A stretch of DNA of 64,000 nt, taken from positions 2,728,001 through 2,792,000 of the forward strand of contig CBDCXQ010000001.1 of NCBI GenBank assembly GCA_965223835.1, written 5' to 3'. This DNA comes from CAVYXZ01 sp965223835 (GTDB lineage: Bacteria; Chloroflexota; Anaerolineae; Aggregatilineales; Phototrophicaceae). The position numbers and the translations under genes were made by a program. The notes under the pieces were generated by a model. That model saw only the letters and a program-made list of their open reading frames with translations. It did no database searches and was not told the DNA's origin. This document shows, one piece after another, positions 1 through 7,900 of this stretch. Numbering within the stretch: the stretch's first letter is position 1; the number at the start of each line of letters is the position of its first letter.

Positions 1-1273
1 CATATACTGCCGCACCATCGAAGTAGTCGCCAGAAGCTATTTGATTATTGATTGTCTCCCATGTTCCAATCTCAAGCGCCGCTAAACGCATACCTAGCGT
101 CGTTGCCTCACGGTTCAAAACCGGCCCGGGGTCATCATCTTTCAAAGCTTCAAACACTTGCCGACAAATCTCGCCCTCTTGAGCTTGAAAAAAATGTGTG
201 AGCCGATGCTCATCATCCGACCATTCACCATTGGAATCAATATAAACATAGTATTTCAAATTTAGGGCGCTTAAATATTGATTAAACTGCTTGGACAACG
301 GCAAATTACCAAAGCGAATTATCACGTCAACATCTTTAGGTGCAGTATTTGGAAAAAGGTAGTTTTCATATCCGCCCAGAATACTTTCGGTCAAGTAACT
401 ACGAAAACGAACAAACGATAGTGCGTCAGCAATAATAGGATATTTGCTCACCTGCCCCAAAGTGAGTACCTCATCACTAAAATTGTGTGGGCTAAGCATC
501 GCAACATCCCTATAGAGATCGAGAAATCTTGGACAACTAGTTCCGCAAACAATTAAACCTCGTTCATGTTCCTCGATAATCTTGACCAATGAATTTCGTG
601 GAACAGGATCGACCAAACGATTTAATGACCATGTTTGCGTGAAGGGCGCGGCTTTCTCAGGTTTCCATAGAGGAGCTAACTGCCGTGCCTCTGCTTCTGG
701 TGGAACCTCAACTACATCACCCTCGATCTCAGTCGGTTCGAGCGGCTTACGGAACGGCATGTTGATATGCACGACGCCCTTGCGGATGCCGTTGGCTTTA
801 GCATAAGCGCGGGCAGCCAGCGTGCGCAGGTTACGGATGGCGATAGCAGGCGGGTTCGCTTCGGGCAGGCCGACATCCACCGACCACAACACCTGGTCGC
901 CGTATATTTTCACCTGGTCAATCGTCTGGTTTGCGCCGCTGTACCGTAGTTCCGGTGGACGATCTGCGGTGATGACGATTAACGGCACCCGAGACATATG
1001 GGCTTCAACAATTGCCGGGAAGAAATTCGCCGCTGCCGTGCCCGACGTACACACCAGCGCTACCGGCTCATCACTCGCCAGTGCCATGCCGAGCGCGAAA
1101 AAGCCCGCGCTGCGTTCGTCCAGGTGGGTATAGACTTTGATCGCTTCGTGTTTGGCAAACGCCAGCGTCAACGCCGTCGAACGCGAACCGGGCGCGATGC
1201 AGACTGCTCTCAAGCCGGACCGCGCCAACTCGTCAACAAAGACACTCGCCCATAGGGTGTTCCGATTAGACAT
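1..1273 (-). CDS. menD: MenD, SEPHCHC synthase, C-terminus cut by window edge
   Basis: Thiamine-diphosphate enzyme that joins isochorismate and 2-oxoglutarate in menaquinone synthesis. The frame stays open from the ATG at 1273 to the window edge, giving 424 residues of a family usually about 550-580 long, so the C-terminal TPP-binding domain is missing. The N-terminal domain is clear: APGSRSTALT at about 27-36, LDERSAGFFALG at about 51-62 with the TPP-activating Glu at residue 53, TSGTAAANFFPAIVEA at about 76-91, then TADRPPELR and GANQTIDQ. The start overlaps the menF stop by 8 bases, so the two are probably translationally coupled. The part below about position 640 is visibly AT-richer than the conserved N-terminal part; that half is the poorly conserved middle domain. 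Confidence 0.95.
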   Translation of the reverse strand, partial: MSNRNTLWASVFVDELARSGLRAVCIAPGSRSTALTLAFAKHEAIKVYTHLDERSAGFFALGMALASDEPVALVCTSGTAAANFFPAIVEAHMSRVPLIVITADRPPELRYSGANQTIDQVKIYGDQVLWSVDVGLPEANPPAIAIRNLRTLAARAYAKANGIRKGVVHINMPFRKPLEPTEIEGDVVEVPPEAEARQLAPLWKPEKAAPFTQTWSLNRLVDPVPRNSLVKIIEEHERGLIVCGTSCPRFLDLYRDVAMLSPHNFSDEVLTLGQVSKYPIIADALSFVRFRSYLTESILGGYENYLFPNTAPKDVDVIIRFGNLPLSKQFNQYLSALNLKYYVYIDSNGEWSDDEHRLTHFFQAQEGEICRQVFEALKDDDPGPVLNREATTLGMRLAALEIGTWETINNQIASGDYFDGAAVY

Positions 1274-2618
1274 GGACTTTATCCCTGATCCCCAGCGCAT
1301 CCAGCATCGGGCGGAATTTGAGCGCCGTTTCTTGCCACTCAGATTCGGGTTCGCTGCCGCCGACAATGCCGGCCCCGGCATACAACCATACCCGTTTATC
1401 CTGACTCACCGCCGAGCGAATCGCCACCCCAAACACGCCGTCCAGCCTGTGGTCAATCCAGCCAATCGGTGCCGCATACCAACCACGCGGGACCGGCTCC
1501 ATCTCGGTCATGAATTGCAACGCCATATCACGTGGTTTACCACCCATCGCCGGGGTTGGATGCAACTGTTCAATTACGGGCAAAATCCCTGAATCAGTGT
1601 TGAGCGTACCCGAAACCGGCGTGTGCAAGTGCATAATGTTGCTCAACCTCAGCACATCTGGCTCGCTGGGCACATGGAGTTCAGATGTCATCGGCTGTAA
1701 CCGTTCGCACAACGCATCCACTACTAGCGCGTGTTCATGCCGATTCTTGGGATCGTCAAAGATTTCCTGGGCATAAGCCGCGTCTTCTACTGCACTTTGT
1801 CCCCGGCGAATCGACCCCGCCAGCGCCATTGTCTGCAACTGCCGTCCCTGCACTTGCGCCAGCAATTCGGGCGTCGCACCATAAAAGGCATGATGAGGCC
1901 GCGGCTCAAACAGGAAGCGATAACAACCCGCATACTGCTCGCTTAGGTATTCCAGCGCAGCATCGACATTTACATTCTGGGCAAAGCGAATTTCCGCCAC
2001 CCGCGACAGCACAACTTTCTGCAATTCGGTTGCTTCAATACGATTCGTAGCTGCTGTAATCATCCGGCCCCAGGCGTCGTGCGACATGGGATAATTGACG
2101 GCCACCGGCTCCGACGGTCGTCCATCAGCAAATTGGCTTGCCAGCAGTTCATCGCATTTGTCCTGTAACACATCACGGAGTTGAGGAAGCAGGGCGTCAT
2201 AGTCATCTTCGTGCGGGAGGTGAACGTTCAAGGTCAGCCACGCATCATCCCCGATTTGCACCAATTGATAATGGGGCAGCACAAAATAGGCTGGCGCATA
2301 GACTGTCCAGGTGTTATCAGGCACGAATTCATCCAGAAATGCGAATCCGCCAAACAAACGTGGCCCGGCTAACGGTTGCTCAGCATTCTCAATCACGGCA
2401 CCGGCAAACAACTGCCCGGCCTGCCGCTGGATCGAATCAAATCGGTCATGGCCCCAGGCAACCAGCTCCGCCGCAATCCCAAAACCAGCCAGCGCATAGC
2501 CATCACGGTCGTTTTCCCAGTAGAAGCGTTCTTGCCCGCGTGCCTGCCGCACAAATCCCCTGGCGCTCAGGCCCGCACAGGCGATACTGATACTGATTAA
2601 GCGCCCATAATCAGTCAT
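1266..2618 (-). CDS. menF: MenF/EntC-type isochorismate synthase
   Basis: Converts chorismate to isochorismate, the first committed step of menaquinone synthesis, and feeds MenD encoded just downstream. The 450-residue protein has the usual length. The chorismate-binding domain fills the C-terminal half: LQKVVLSR at about 199-206 with the likely base Lys201, YGATPELL at about 246-253, MALAGSIRRG, KNRHEHALVV at about 291-300, LHPTPAMGG at about 352-360 and AGAGIVGGSEPESEW at about 414-428. These are the Mg/chorismate motifs of the MenF/EntC/TrpE superfamily. MenF is preferred over TrpE or PabB because menD follows. The ATG at 2618 shares an ATGA overlap with the stop of the upstream tetR gene. 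Confidence 0.95.
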   Translation of the reverse strand: MTDYGRLISISIACAGLSARGFVRQARGQERFYWENDRDGYALAGFGIAAELVAWGHDRFDSIQRQAGQLFAGAVIENAEQPLAGPRLFGGFAFLDEFVPDNTWTVYAPAYFVLPHYQLVQIGDDAWLTLNVHLPHEDDYDALLPQLRDVLQDKCDELLASQFADGRPSEPVAVNYPMSHDAWGRMITAATNRIEATELQKVVLSRVAEIRFAQNVNVDAALEYLSEQYAGCYRFLFEPRPHHAFYGATPELLAQVQGRQLQTMALAGSIRRGQSAVEDAAYAQEIFDDPKNRHEHALVVDALCERLQPMTSELHVPSEPDVLRLSNIMHLHTPVSGTLNTDSGILPVIEQLHPTPAMGGKPRDMALQFMTEMEPVPRGWYAAPIGWIDHRLDGVFGVAIRSAVSQDKRVWLYAGAGIVGGSEPESEWQETALKFRPMLDALGIRDKVHV

Positions 2619-3217
2619 GATCCGTCCTCATAGCCGACACTTTTGAGCAGCAACGGCAGCAACGATTCGAGAATACGCTGCGGCTCCGGCTCACCCATGT
2701 ACACCCAGCGGATGACCACGCCATAAATCGCGCCCATCCAGGCGTGAGCGACCACTTCCGTGTCGACCGGTTCAATATCACCAACCACAATCGCTTCATC
2801 GAGATAGGTCTGAATCAGATTGGCAAAGCGGTCATTCACCTCGATACGCTTTTTCTCGAAGGCATTGCCCAACCCAACCGCCTGCACCAGTAACAATTTG
2901 GCTGGACGGCGATATTTGCCAAACGTATCCAGACAGGCCTGCAACGCGGCCCGCACCCGAATCATGCCCTGTTCTTCCTGCTCAATCGCTTCAATTACCC
3001 GGCGTTCCAGCAAATCAGCGAACTGATCGACCAGGGCCAAGAAGAGGCGCTCTTTGTTCGGAAAGTGGAAGTAGATCGAGCCTTTGGATGTACCCGACTC
3101 GGCCACAATCTCATCCATCCGGGTATCGTGATAGCCTTTGCTGGCAAATTTGTCTAATGCTGCATCCAGAATACGCTCACGTGTGGCGTCGGGGTCACGG
3201 GATGTTGGCTCTTTCAT
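2615..3217 (-). CDS. TetR/AcrR-family transcriptional regulator
   Basis: A 200-residue repressor-type protein. The N-terminal TetR DNA-binding domain covers about residues 12-60, with the helix-turn-helix around IVAESGTSKGSIYFHF. The C-terminal ligand and dimerisation domain is all-helical and diverged, so no ligand can be named. It is the first gene of an operon with menF (ATGA overlap) and menD, which suggests that it controls menaquinone synthesis and its own expression. A perfect palindrome lies 20 bases upstream of its start, directly behind a good promoter. The start at 3217 has an AGGTG ribosome site 8 bases upstream. Confidence 0.93.
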   Translation of the reverse strand: MKEPTSRDPDATRERILDAALDKFASKGYHDTRMDEIVAESGTSKGSIYFHFPNKERLFLALVDQFADLLERRVIEAIEQEEQGMIRVRAALQACLDTFGKYRRPAKLLLVQAVGLGNAFEKKRIEVNDRFANLIQTYLDEAIVVGDIEPVDTEVVAHAWMGAIYGVVIRWVYMGEPEPQRILESLLPLLLKSVGYEDGS

Positions 3218-3236
3218 TCAAGCACACCTGCTTTAA

Positions 3237-3250
3237 ACTGACCAGTCAGT
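3237..3250. promoter_or_regulatory. Probable TetR operator palindrome
   Basis: ACTGAC-CA-GTCAGT, a perfect 6-bp inverted repeat with a 2-bp centre. It sits between the -10 box of the minus-strand promoter and the tetR start, where a bound repressor would block transcription. Size and symmetry fit TetR-family operators. That the adjacent TetR protein binds it is an inference. Confidence 0.7.
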
Positions 3251-3254
3251 CTAT

Positions 3255-3284
3255 ACTATAGCATACTTCAAGATCGTATGTGAA
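3255..3284 (-). promoter_or_regulatory. Promoter of the tetR-menF-menD operon
   Basis: On the minus strand, TTCACA (3284-3279) and TATAGT (3260-3255) each match the sigma-70 consensus at 5 of 6 bases and are separated by 18 bases. The operator palindrome begins 4 bases after the -10 box. Confidence 0.65.
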
Positions 3285-3310
3285 ATTTCTCACCATAATT
3301 TCATCAAAAC

Positions 3311-3389
3311 TTGAACGATCTGAAACACATGAATATACAGTGACAAACCTCACCTGATGGTTGCAATTTTTTACAGATTTTTGTATCTT
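3311..3389 (+). promoter_or_regulatory. Candidate promoters for the heme operon
   Basis: Two overlapping candidates lie in the AT-rich divergent gap before hemQ. The first is TTGAAC (3311-3316), a 17-base spacer and TATACA (3334-3339). The second is TTGCAA (3361-3366), a 17-base spacer and TATCTT (3384-3389). Each box matches consensus at 4 of 6 bases, so only one or neither may be real. Confidence 0.4.
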
Positions 3390-3427
3390 TTGCCAATATT
3401 TTTTGAGATTTAGCAAAGGCATACCCC

Positions 3428-4546
3428 ATGCGACCCCGCCATACTACCAGCAGCGCCAACGGTCAGGACCGCGCCAATCAGCTCACCAAACGCCAGTATG
3501 TGCGTTTCGCGTTCTATACGGTTGATCCCACTTGGCGGCGCTTGCCTGAAGATACTCAGGCCGAGCATAAACGCCAACTACATGCTACGATCATCAGTTT
3601 CAATAAACGCATGTTGCTGCGGCCTTATAGCACAATGGGCACCCGGGCCGACGCAGAACTCCTGCTTTGGCAGATTGCAGAAAGTCCATTACCATTTCAG
3701 GAGTTGGCGGCGGCCATCATGCGCACGCCGATGGGTGCCTATCTAAATATGGCCTATTCCTATTTTTCCCAGACTAAGCGCTCCATTTATGAGATCCGCG
3801 ATAATCCTGATGAAGATGAAGAACAGTTGGTTATCCAGCCGACGGATGCCAGATACCTGTTTGTCTATCCATTTATCAAAACCCGTGACTGGTATCTGAT
3901 GTCACAACCGGCACGGCAAGGCGTAATGGACGAACACATCGTTGTTGGTCGTGAGTATCCCTCGGTGAAGCTCAACACCACCTATTCGTTTGGCATTGAC
4001 GATTACGAGTTTATCGTGGCCTTTGAGACCGATGAACCATCCGATTTCCTCGATCTGGTCCAGCGTCTGCGGGAAACTGAATCCAGCCGCTACACCTTGC
4101 AGGATACCCCATTGTTCGCTTGTATCAATATGCGCCTGATCGAAGCCCTTGATGCGCTGGGCGGACCGCCAGTCGCTGAACCCGTGACCCCAGAAGCGCA
4201 GCAAGCTGCCTGGACCGAGGTGATGCCATTAAATGACTTTAGCCCCGGTTCCAGTCAAGTCGTTTATCTGGATGGCAAGCAGATTGCAGTCTTTAACGTG
4301 GATGGCGAACTGTATGCGCTCAGTAATCGCTGCCCCCATGCACGCGGCCCCTTGAGCGAAGGAAAAATCGAGTCGGATGGCGAAAGCTGCACCGTCACGT
4401 GTCCCTGGCATTACGCAAAATTTGACCTCAAAAACGGTCATCTACTCGATGGTGTTGCCAGTACCGGCGTGGAAGCCTATCAGGTCGAAATCCGCGATGG
4501 CATGGTCTGGGTGGGCACCACATCCGCCAAAACTGAACCCGTCTAA
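3428..4546 (+). CDS. hemQ: HemQ-type coproheme decarboxylase fused to a Rieske domain
   Basis: The N-terminal part (about residues 20-245) is a chlorite-dismutase-family domain of the HemQ type, which decarboxylates coproheme III to heme b. YPFIK (147-151) matches the YPMSK stretch of characterised HemQ that carries the reactive Tyr and a propionate-binding Lys. The likely proximal His is His170 in VMDEHIVVG. A second domain (about 262-365) is a Rieske [2Fe-2S] ferredoxin with CPHARGPLSEG (Cys302, His304) and CPWHYAKF (Cys325, His328). Stand-alone HemQ is about 250 residues, so the 372-residue fusion is the notable feature. An AAAGG site precedes the ATG. The ferrochelatase gene starts 14 bases downstream, supporting a role in heme synthesis rather than chlorite removal. 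Confidence 0.9.
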   Translation: MRPRHTTSSANGQDRANQLTKRQYVRFAFYTVDPTWRRLPEDTQAEHKRQLHATIISFNKRMLLRPYSTMGTRADAELLLWQIAESPLPFQELAAAIMRTPMGAYLNMAYSYFSQTKRSIYEIRDNPDEDEEQLVIQPTDARYLFVYPFIKTRDWYLMSQPARQGVMDEHIVVGREYPSVKLNTTYSFGIDDYEFIVAFETDEPSDFLDLVQRLRETESSRYTLQDTPLFACINMRLIEALDALGGPPVAEPVTPEAQQAAWTEVMPLNDFSPGSSQVVYLDGKQIAVFNVDGELYALSNRCPHARGPLSEGKIESDGESCTVTCPWHYAKFDLKNGHLLDGVASTGVEAYQVEIRDGMVWVGTTSAKTEPV

Positions 4547-4560
4547 ATTACGGAGCCTTG

Positions 4561-5622
4561 ATGTCCGCGACAAACTACAAAAGCCCGCAAGACGCACCTG
4601 AAAATCGGTTCGACGATGTTGCCCACACCTATGACGCGCTGCTCATTGTCTCATTTGGCGGGCCTGAGGGGATGGATGATGTGATTCCATTTCTGGAAAA
4701 TGTCACACGGGGGCGTAACATTCCCCGTGAACGACTGGCAGCGGTCGGCGAACACTACTACCAGTTCGATGGTATCAGCCCCATCAACGCGCAAAATCGG
4801 GCGCTGATTGCGGCGCTTGAAACTGAATTACGCGAACATGGCCCCGACCTGCCCATCTACTGGGGTAACCGTAACTGGCACCCGCTCCTCACCGATACTA
4901 TACGTCAAATGCGCAACGACGGTGTACAACGCGCGCTGGCTTTCTTCACCTCGGCCTATAGCAGCTATTCCGGCTGTCGTCAATACCGTGAGGACCTGAA
5001 ACGTGCCCAGGCTGAAGTCGGTCCTGACGCCCCGGCAATTGATAAAATCCGCGTGTTCTACAATCACCCGGGCTTCATTGAGCCAAATATCGAAAATCTG
5101 CAGAAGGCGATCGCACAAATCCCCGAAGACCGCCGGGCAGCGGCGCATATCGCGTTTACGACCCACAGCCTACCGCAGGTCATGGCGGACAACTGTGATT
5201 ATGTCGCGCAGCATCTGGAAGCCTGTCGTTTAATTGCCACCGCTGTTAATCACGCCAACTGGAAGCTTGTTTATCAGAGTCGCAGCGGCCCACCGCATCA
5301 GCCCTGGCTCGAACCAGATATTGTCGATCATCTTGAGCAACTCAAGGCTGATGGTGTGGCAGATGTCATCATCATGCCGATTGGCTTTATATCCGATCAT
5401 ATGGAAGTCCTGTACGATCTGGACACTGAAGCGGCACAAGCAGCACAAGAACTGGGAATCAACTTGATTCGGGCGGCGACTGTTGGTACCCACCCCCTAT
5501 TTATAAGCATGATTCGCGAACTCATCATGGAACGACAAACTGCCAACCCTCAGCGTCGGGCACTTGGCATTCGTGGTCCAAATCGTGACATTTGTGGCAT
5601 CGGCTGCTGTTTACCGAGATAG
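4561..5622 (+). CDS. hemH: Ferrochelatase, probably coproporphyrin-type (CpfC)
   Basis: Inserts Fe(II) into a porphyrin; next to HemQ the likely substrate is coproporphyrin III. The protein has 353 residues. Motifs: LLIVSFGGPEGMDDVIPFL near the N-terminus, SAYSSYSGCRQY at about 131-142, THSLP with the metal-site His202, and SDHMEVLYDLD with the catalytic Glu282. Cys139 of YSGC plus the tail cysteines 345, 349 and 350 (DICGIGCC) resemble the four ligands of the [2Fe-2S] cluster known in actinobacterial ferrochelatases. The ATG at 4561 is chosen over the TTG just before it because GGAG lies at 4552-4555. Confidence 0.93.
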   Translation: MSATNYKSPQDAPENRFDDVAHTYDALLIVSFGGPEGMDDVIPFLENVTRGRNIPRERLAAVGEHYYQFDGISPINAQNRALIAALETELREHGPDLPIYWGNRNWHPLLTDTIRQMRNDGVQRALAFFTSAYSSYSGCRQYREDLKRAQAEVGPDAPAIDKIRVFYNHPGFIEPNIENLQKAIAQIPEDRRAAAHIAFTTHSLPQVMADNCDYVAQHLEACRLIATAVNHANWKLVYQSRSGPPHQPWLEPDIVDHLEQLKADGVADVIIMPIGFISDHMEVLYDLDTEAAQAAQELGINLIRAATVGTHPLFISMIRELIMERQTANPQRRALGIRGPNRDICGIGCCLPR

Positions 5623-5719
5623 TTGACACATTGACTTGATTCACGTGACGGATAGCACTAATGTATCACAGCAGTTCACGCTATAAATGCAAGAGATTAT
5701 ATTTAAAGGGCAATCCATT

Positions 5720-6838
5720 ATGAGCAACTATCCGCCGCCACGCCTCATATTCTGGGAAACAACTGCCGGATGTAACCTGCGCTGTATTCACTGTCGCCGG
5801 GTTACACTCGCCGATCAACTTACGCCGCAGGACCTGTCTACCGATGAAGCGTTTGCTATGATTGATGGCATTGCCGACGTCGGCAAGCCTGTCTTTGTTT
5901 TGTCCGGCGGCGAACCGCTCTTTCGGCCCGACATTTACGAGATTGCTCGTTATGCGACAGATGCCGGTCTACCAGTGGCACTTGCCACCAACGGCACCTT
6001 GATTGACGCTGAAATAGCTAACAAAATCAAGGCGAGTGGTGTAAAACGCGTGAGTATTTCTTTCGACGGCGTTGACGCTGTCACCCATGACGCCTTTCGC
6101 GGACTACCCGGCTCGTTTGATGCCGCTGTTGCGGGATTCAAAGCACTCCGTCAGATTGGTCTCCCAGTACAAATCAATACGACGGTCGCCAAACACAACC
6201 AGGAACAACTAGCCGGAATGCATCAATTCGCCAAAGACATGGATGCAGTGGGTTTACACCTCTTCTTGCTGGTTCCAGTGGGCTGTGGCGTTGAGATTGC
6301 AGACACTCAAATGATTAGTGCACAAGAATATGAACATGTTCTGAACTGGCTCTACGATGTTGAACAATCCGAGCCGGACTTACAGCTAAAAGCCACCTGT
6401 GCGCCCCACTATTTTCGAGTGATGCGGGTGCGCCGTGCTCAGGAAAAGCGAAATGGTATTCAGCGTACACTTCCCGCCAGCCATTCGCGTCAGGTCAACG
6501 GTCATCCACATGGTCAGATGCACGCCGCCACCAAAGGTTGTCTGGCAGGAACCGGGGTCGCTTTCATATCACATCGCGGTGAAGTATTTCCCTGTGGTTA
6601 TCTACCGGTAGAAGCCGGGCATGTGCGGCACCAGAACTTTGGGAATATCTGGCAGGATAGCCCATTATTCGCCGAGTTACGTGATCCCGATTTACTGGAA
6701 GGCAAGTGTGGCGCGTGCCAGTTCAAATCATTGTGCAGCGGCTGTCGCGCCCGCGCTTATGGCATGACGGGCAATTACCTGGCCGAAGAACCATTTTGTG
6801 CATATGAACCAGCCAGTCGGCAAGTCGTACTCAATTGA
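5720..6838 (+). CDS. Radical SAM/SPASM protein, AhbD/NirJ-like heme-synthesis family
   Basis: The radical SAM core has its [4Fe-4S] motif CNLRCIHC (Cys18, 22, 25), then FVLSGGEPLFRPD and ISFDG. A SPASM-type C-terminus carries Cys274, 292, 330, 333, 339, 342 and 360 for auxiliary clusters. Family members next to heme genes act in alternative heme or heme d1 synthesis; AhbD makes heme from Fe-coproporphyrin III without oxygen. Position behind hemQ and hemH suggests a decarboxylase doing the HemQ reaction anaerobically, but a different modification cannot be excluded. The ATG at 5720 (AAAGGG at 5704-5709) is preferred over 5687, which lacks a ribosome site and overlaps a TATAAA box at 5682-5687. 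Confidence 0.8.
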   Translation: MSNYPPPRLIFWETTAGCNLRCIHCRRVTLADQLTPQDLSTDEAFAMIDGIADVGKPVFVLSGGEPLFRPDIYEIARYATDAGLPVALATNGTLIDAEIANKIKASGVKRVSISFDGVDAVTHDAFRGLPGSFDAAVAGFKALRQIGLPVQINTTVAKHNQEQLAGMHQFAKDMDAVGLHLFLLVPVGCGVEIADTQMISAQEYEHVLNWLYDVEQSEPDLQLKATCAPHYFRVMRVRRAQEKRNGIQRTLPASHSRQVNGHPHGQMHAATKGCLAGTGVAFISHRGEVFPCGYLPVEAGHVRHQNFGNIWQDSPLFAELRDPDLLEGKCGACQFKSLCSGCRARAYGMTGNYLAEEPFCAYEPASRQVVLN

Positions 6839-6854
6839 GCCAGAGCCGAACGCA

Positions 6855-7739
6855 TTAAAGCCTGGCAAGTTCAAAAAATTCACTCGCTTCCAGCTTTTGT
6901 TGTAATTGCTGCCGTTGCTCGGCGGATAACGGCAGGTTAGGCAACCGGGGTTCGCCGCAGTCAAACCCCAGCATATTCATTGCGACGAATAAAGCGCCCA
7001 TAAAACCAAAACCAATCATCATTTCAGTGATGCGATTGGCCCGCAGTTGCCACTCTTGCGCCCTGACCAGATCGCCAGATGCAAAACACGCCCGCATTTC
7101 CCGGTAAACGCCGGGCATAAAATTCAATGTCGACCCAATGTTGCCCGCAGCCCCCATCATGGCAGCATATAAACACTGCTCGTCCATACCCGAAAAAACA
7201 GTCCACTCGTCTTCATTGCCCAGTTCAACAATGCGCCGAAATTCATACATATTGGAGCCAGTATATTTGGACCCAATAATATTCGGAATCTCAAGCAAGC
7301 GCCGCATCAATTCCACCACATCACGGTTATCATTGAGCACATACGTCCACACCGGCAAATCGGGGACTGCTTGTGCGATACGCGCATAATACGTGTACAA
7401 ACTGTCAAAGCTATCGTATTTGGCGGGCAAAATGCTACTTACCGCCGCTGCGCCATTTTTATGGGCATGTTGTGTGAGTTCGACTGCCTCGCTGACCGCC
7501 ATACTCCCTACATGGATCATGATCGGGATGCGTCCATTCGCTGTTCGCAGACTAACTTCGGCTAACTGTTTGCGCTGCGGAACGGACATGAACACGCCCT
7601 CGCCGGTTGAGCCACCGACGTACAGTCCATCAACGCCCTTGACAACAAAATGTTCAACGAGTTGTTCTAATAGGGGCACGTTTACATCGCCACTCGAAGT
7701 AGCTGGTGTCAACAATGCGGGCCAAATCCCTTTAAACAT
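6855..7739 (-). CDS. DapA/NanA-family class I aldolase/lyase
   Basis: A 294-residue (beta/alpha)8 barrel of the dihydrodipicolinate synthase/N-acetylneuraminate lyase superfamily. GSTGEG (43-48) binds the pyruvate carboxylate, Lys158 in IIGSKYTGS is the Schiff-base lysine and Tyr133 in WTYVLN takes the proton-relay position. GSTGEG and GSKYT look more like the NanA/KDG-aldolase branch than lysine-pathway DapA. The stretch normally reading YNVP or YHIP is changed to YVLN, so the substrate is uncertain. It stands alone, convergent with the radical SAM gene, with no sugar-acid partner genes nearby. A GGGAGG ribosome site precedes the ATG by 5 bases. Confidence 0.85.
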   Translation of the reverse strand: MFKGIWPALLTPATSSGDVNVPLLEQLVEHFVVKGVDGLYVGGSTGEGVFMSVPQRKQLAEVSLRTANGRIPIMIHVGSMAVSEAVELTQHAHKNGAAAVSSILPAKYDSFDSLYTYYARIAQAVPDLPVWTYVLNDNRDVVELMRRLLEIPNIIGSKYTGSNMYEFRRIVELGNEDEWTVFSGMDEQCLYAAMMGAAGNIGSTLNFMPGVYREMRACFASGDLVRAQEWQLRANRITEMMIGFGFMGALFVAMNMLGFDCGEPRLPNLPLSAEQRQQLQQKLEASEFFELARL

Positions 7740-7837
7740 ACTGCCTCCCTAATGTGAAATGGATAACCGAAACGGTAGCAAAAAAGTGCCAGCTATTGTA
7801 TTCCGCATAGCCCTTTAGTCCTATTGCCAAAAAACCT

Positions 7838-7870
7838 TTGTGACATTCAGCGGTGTGATGAGGTGTAAAC
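7838..7870 (+). promoter_or_regulatory. ECF-type promoter motif, copy 1 (secreted protein gene)
   Basis: TTGTGACATT (7838-7847), 14 bases, then GGTGTAAAC (7862-7870). The same two blocks with the same 14-base spacing occur at 10656-10687 ahead of the sigma/anti-sigma operon. A start a few bases after the second block would give a leader of about 25 bases to the ATG at 7901. Assignment to the ECF sigma factor is an inference. Confidence 0.6.
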
Positions 7871-7900
7871 TTGAGAATACACATTACCAGGACTAATACT

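Noticed and set aside
2138..2590. Plus-strand frame of 150 codons inside menF
   Set aside because: His/Pro/Arg-rich antisense shadow of a conserved enzyme gene.
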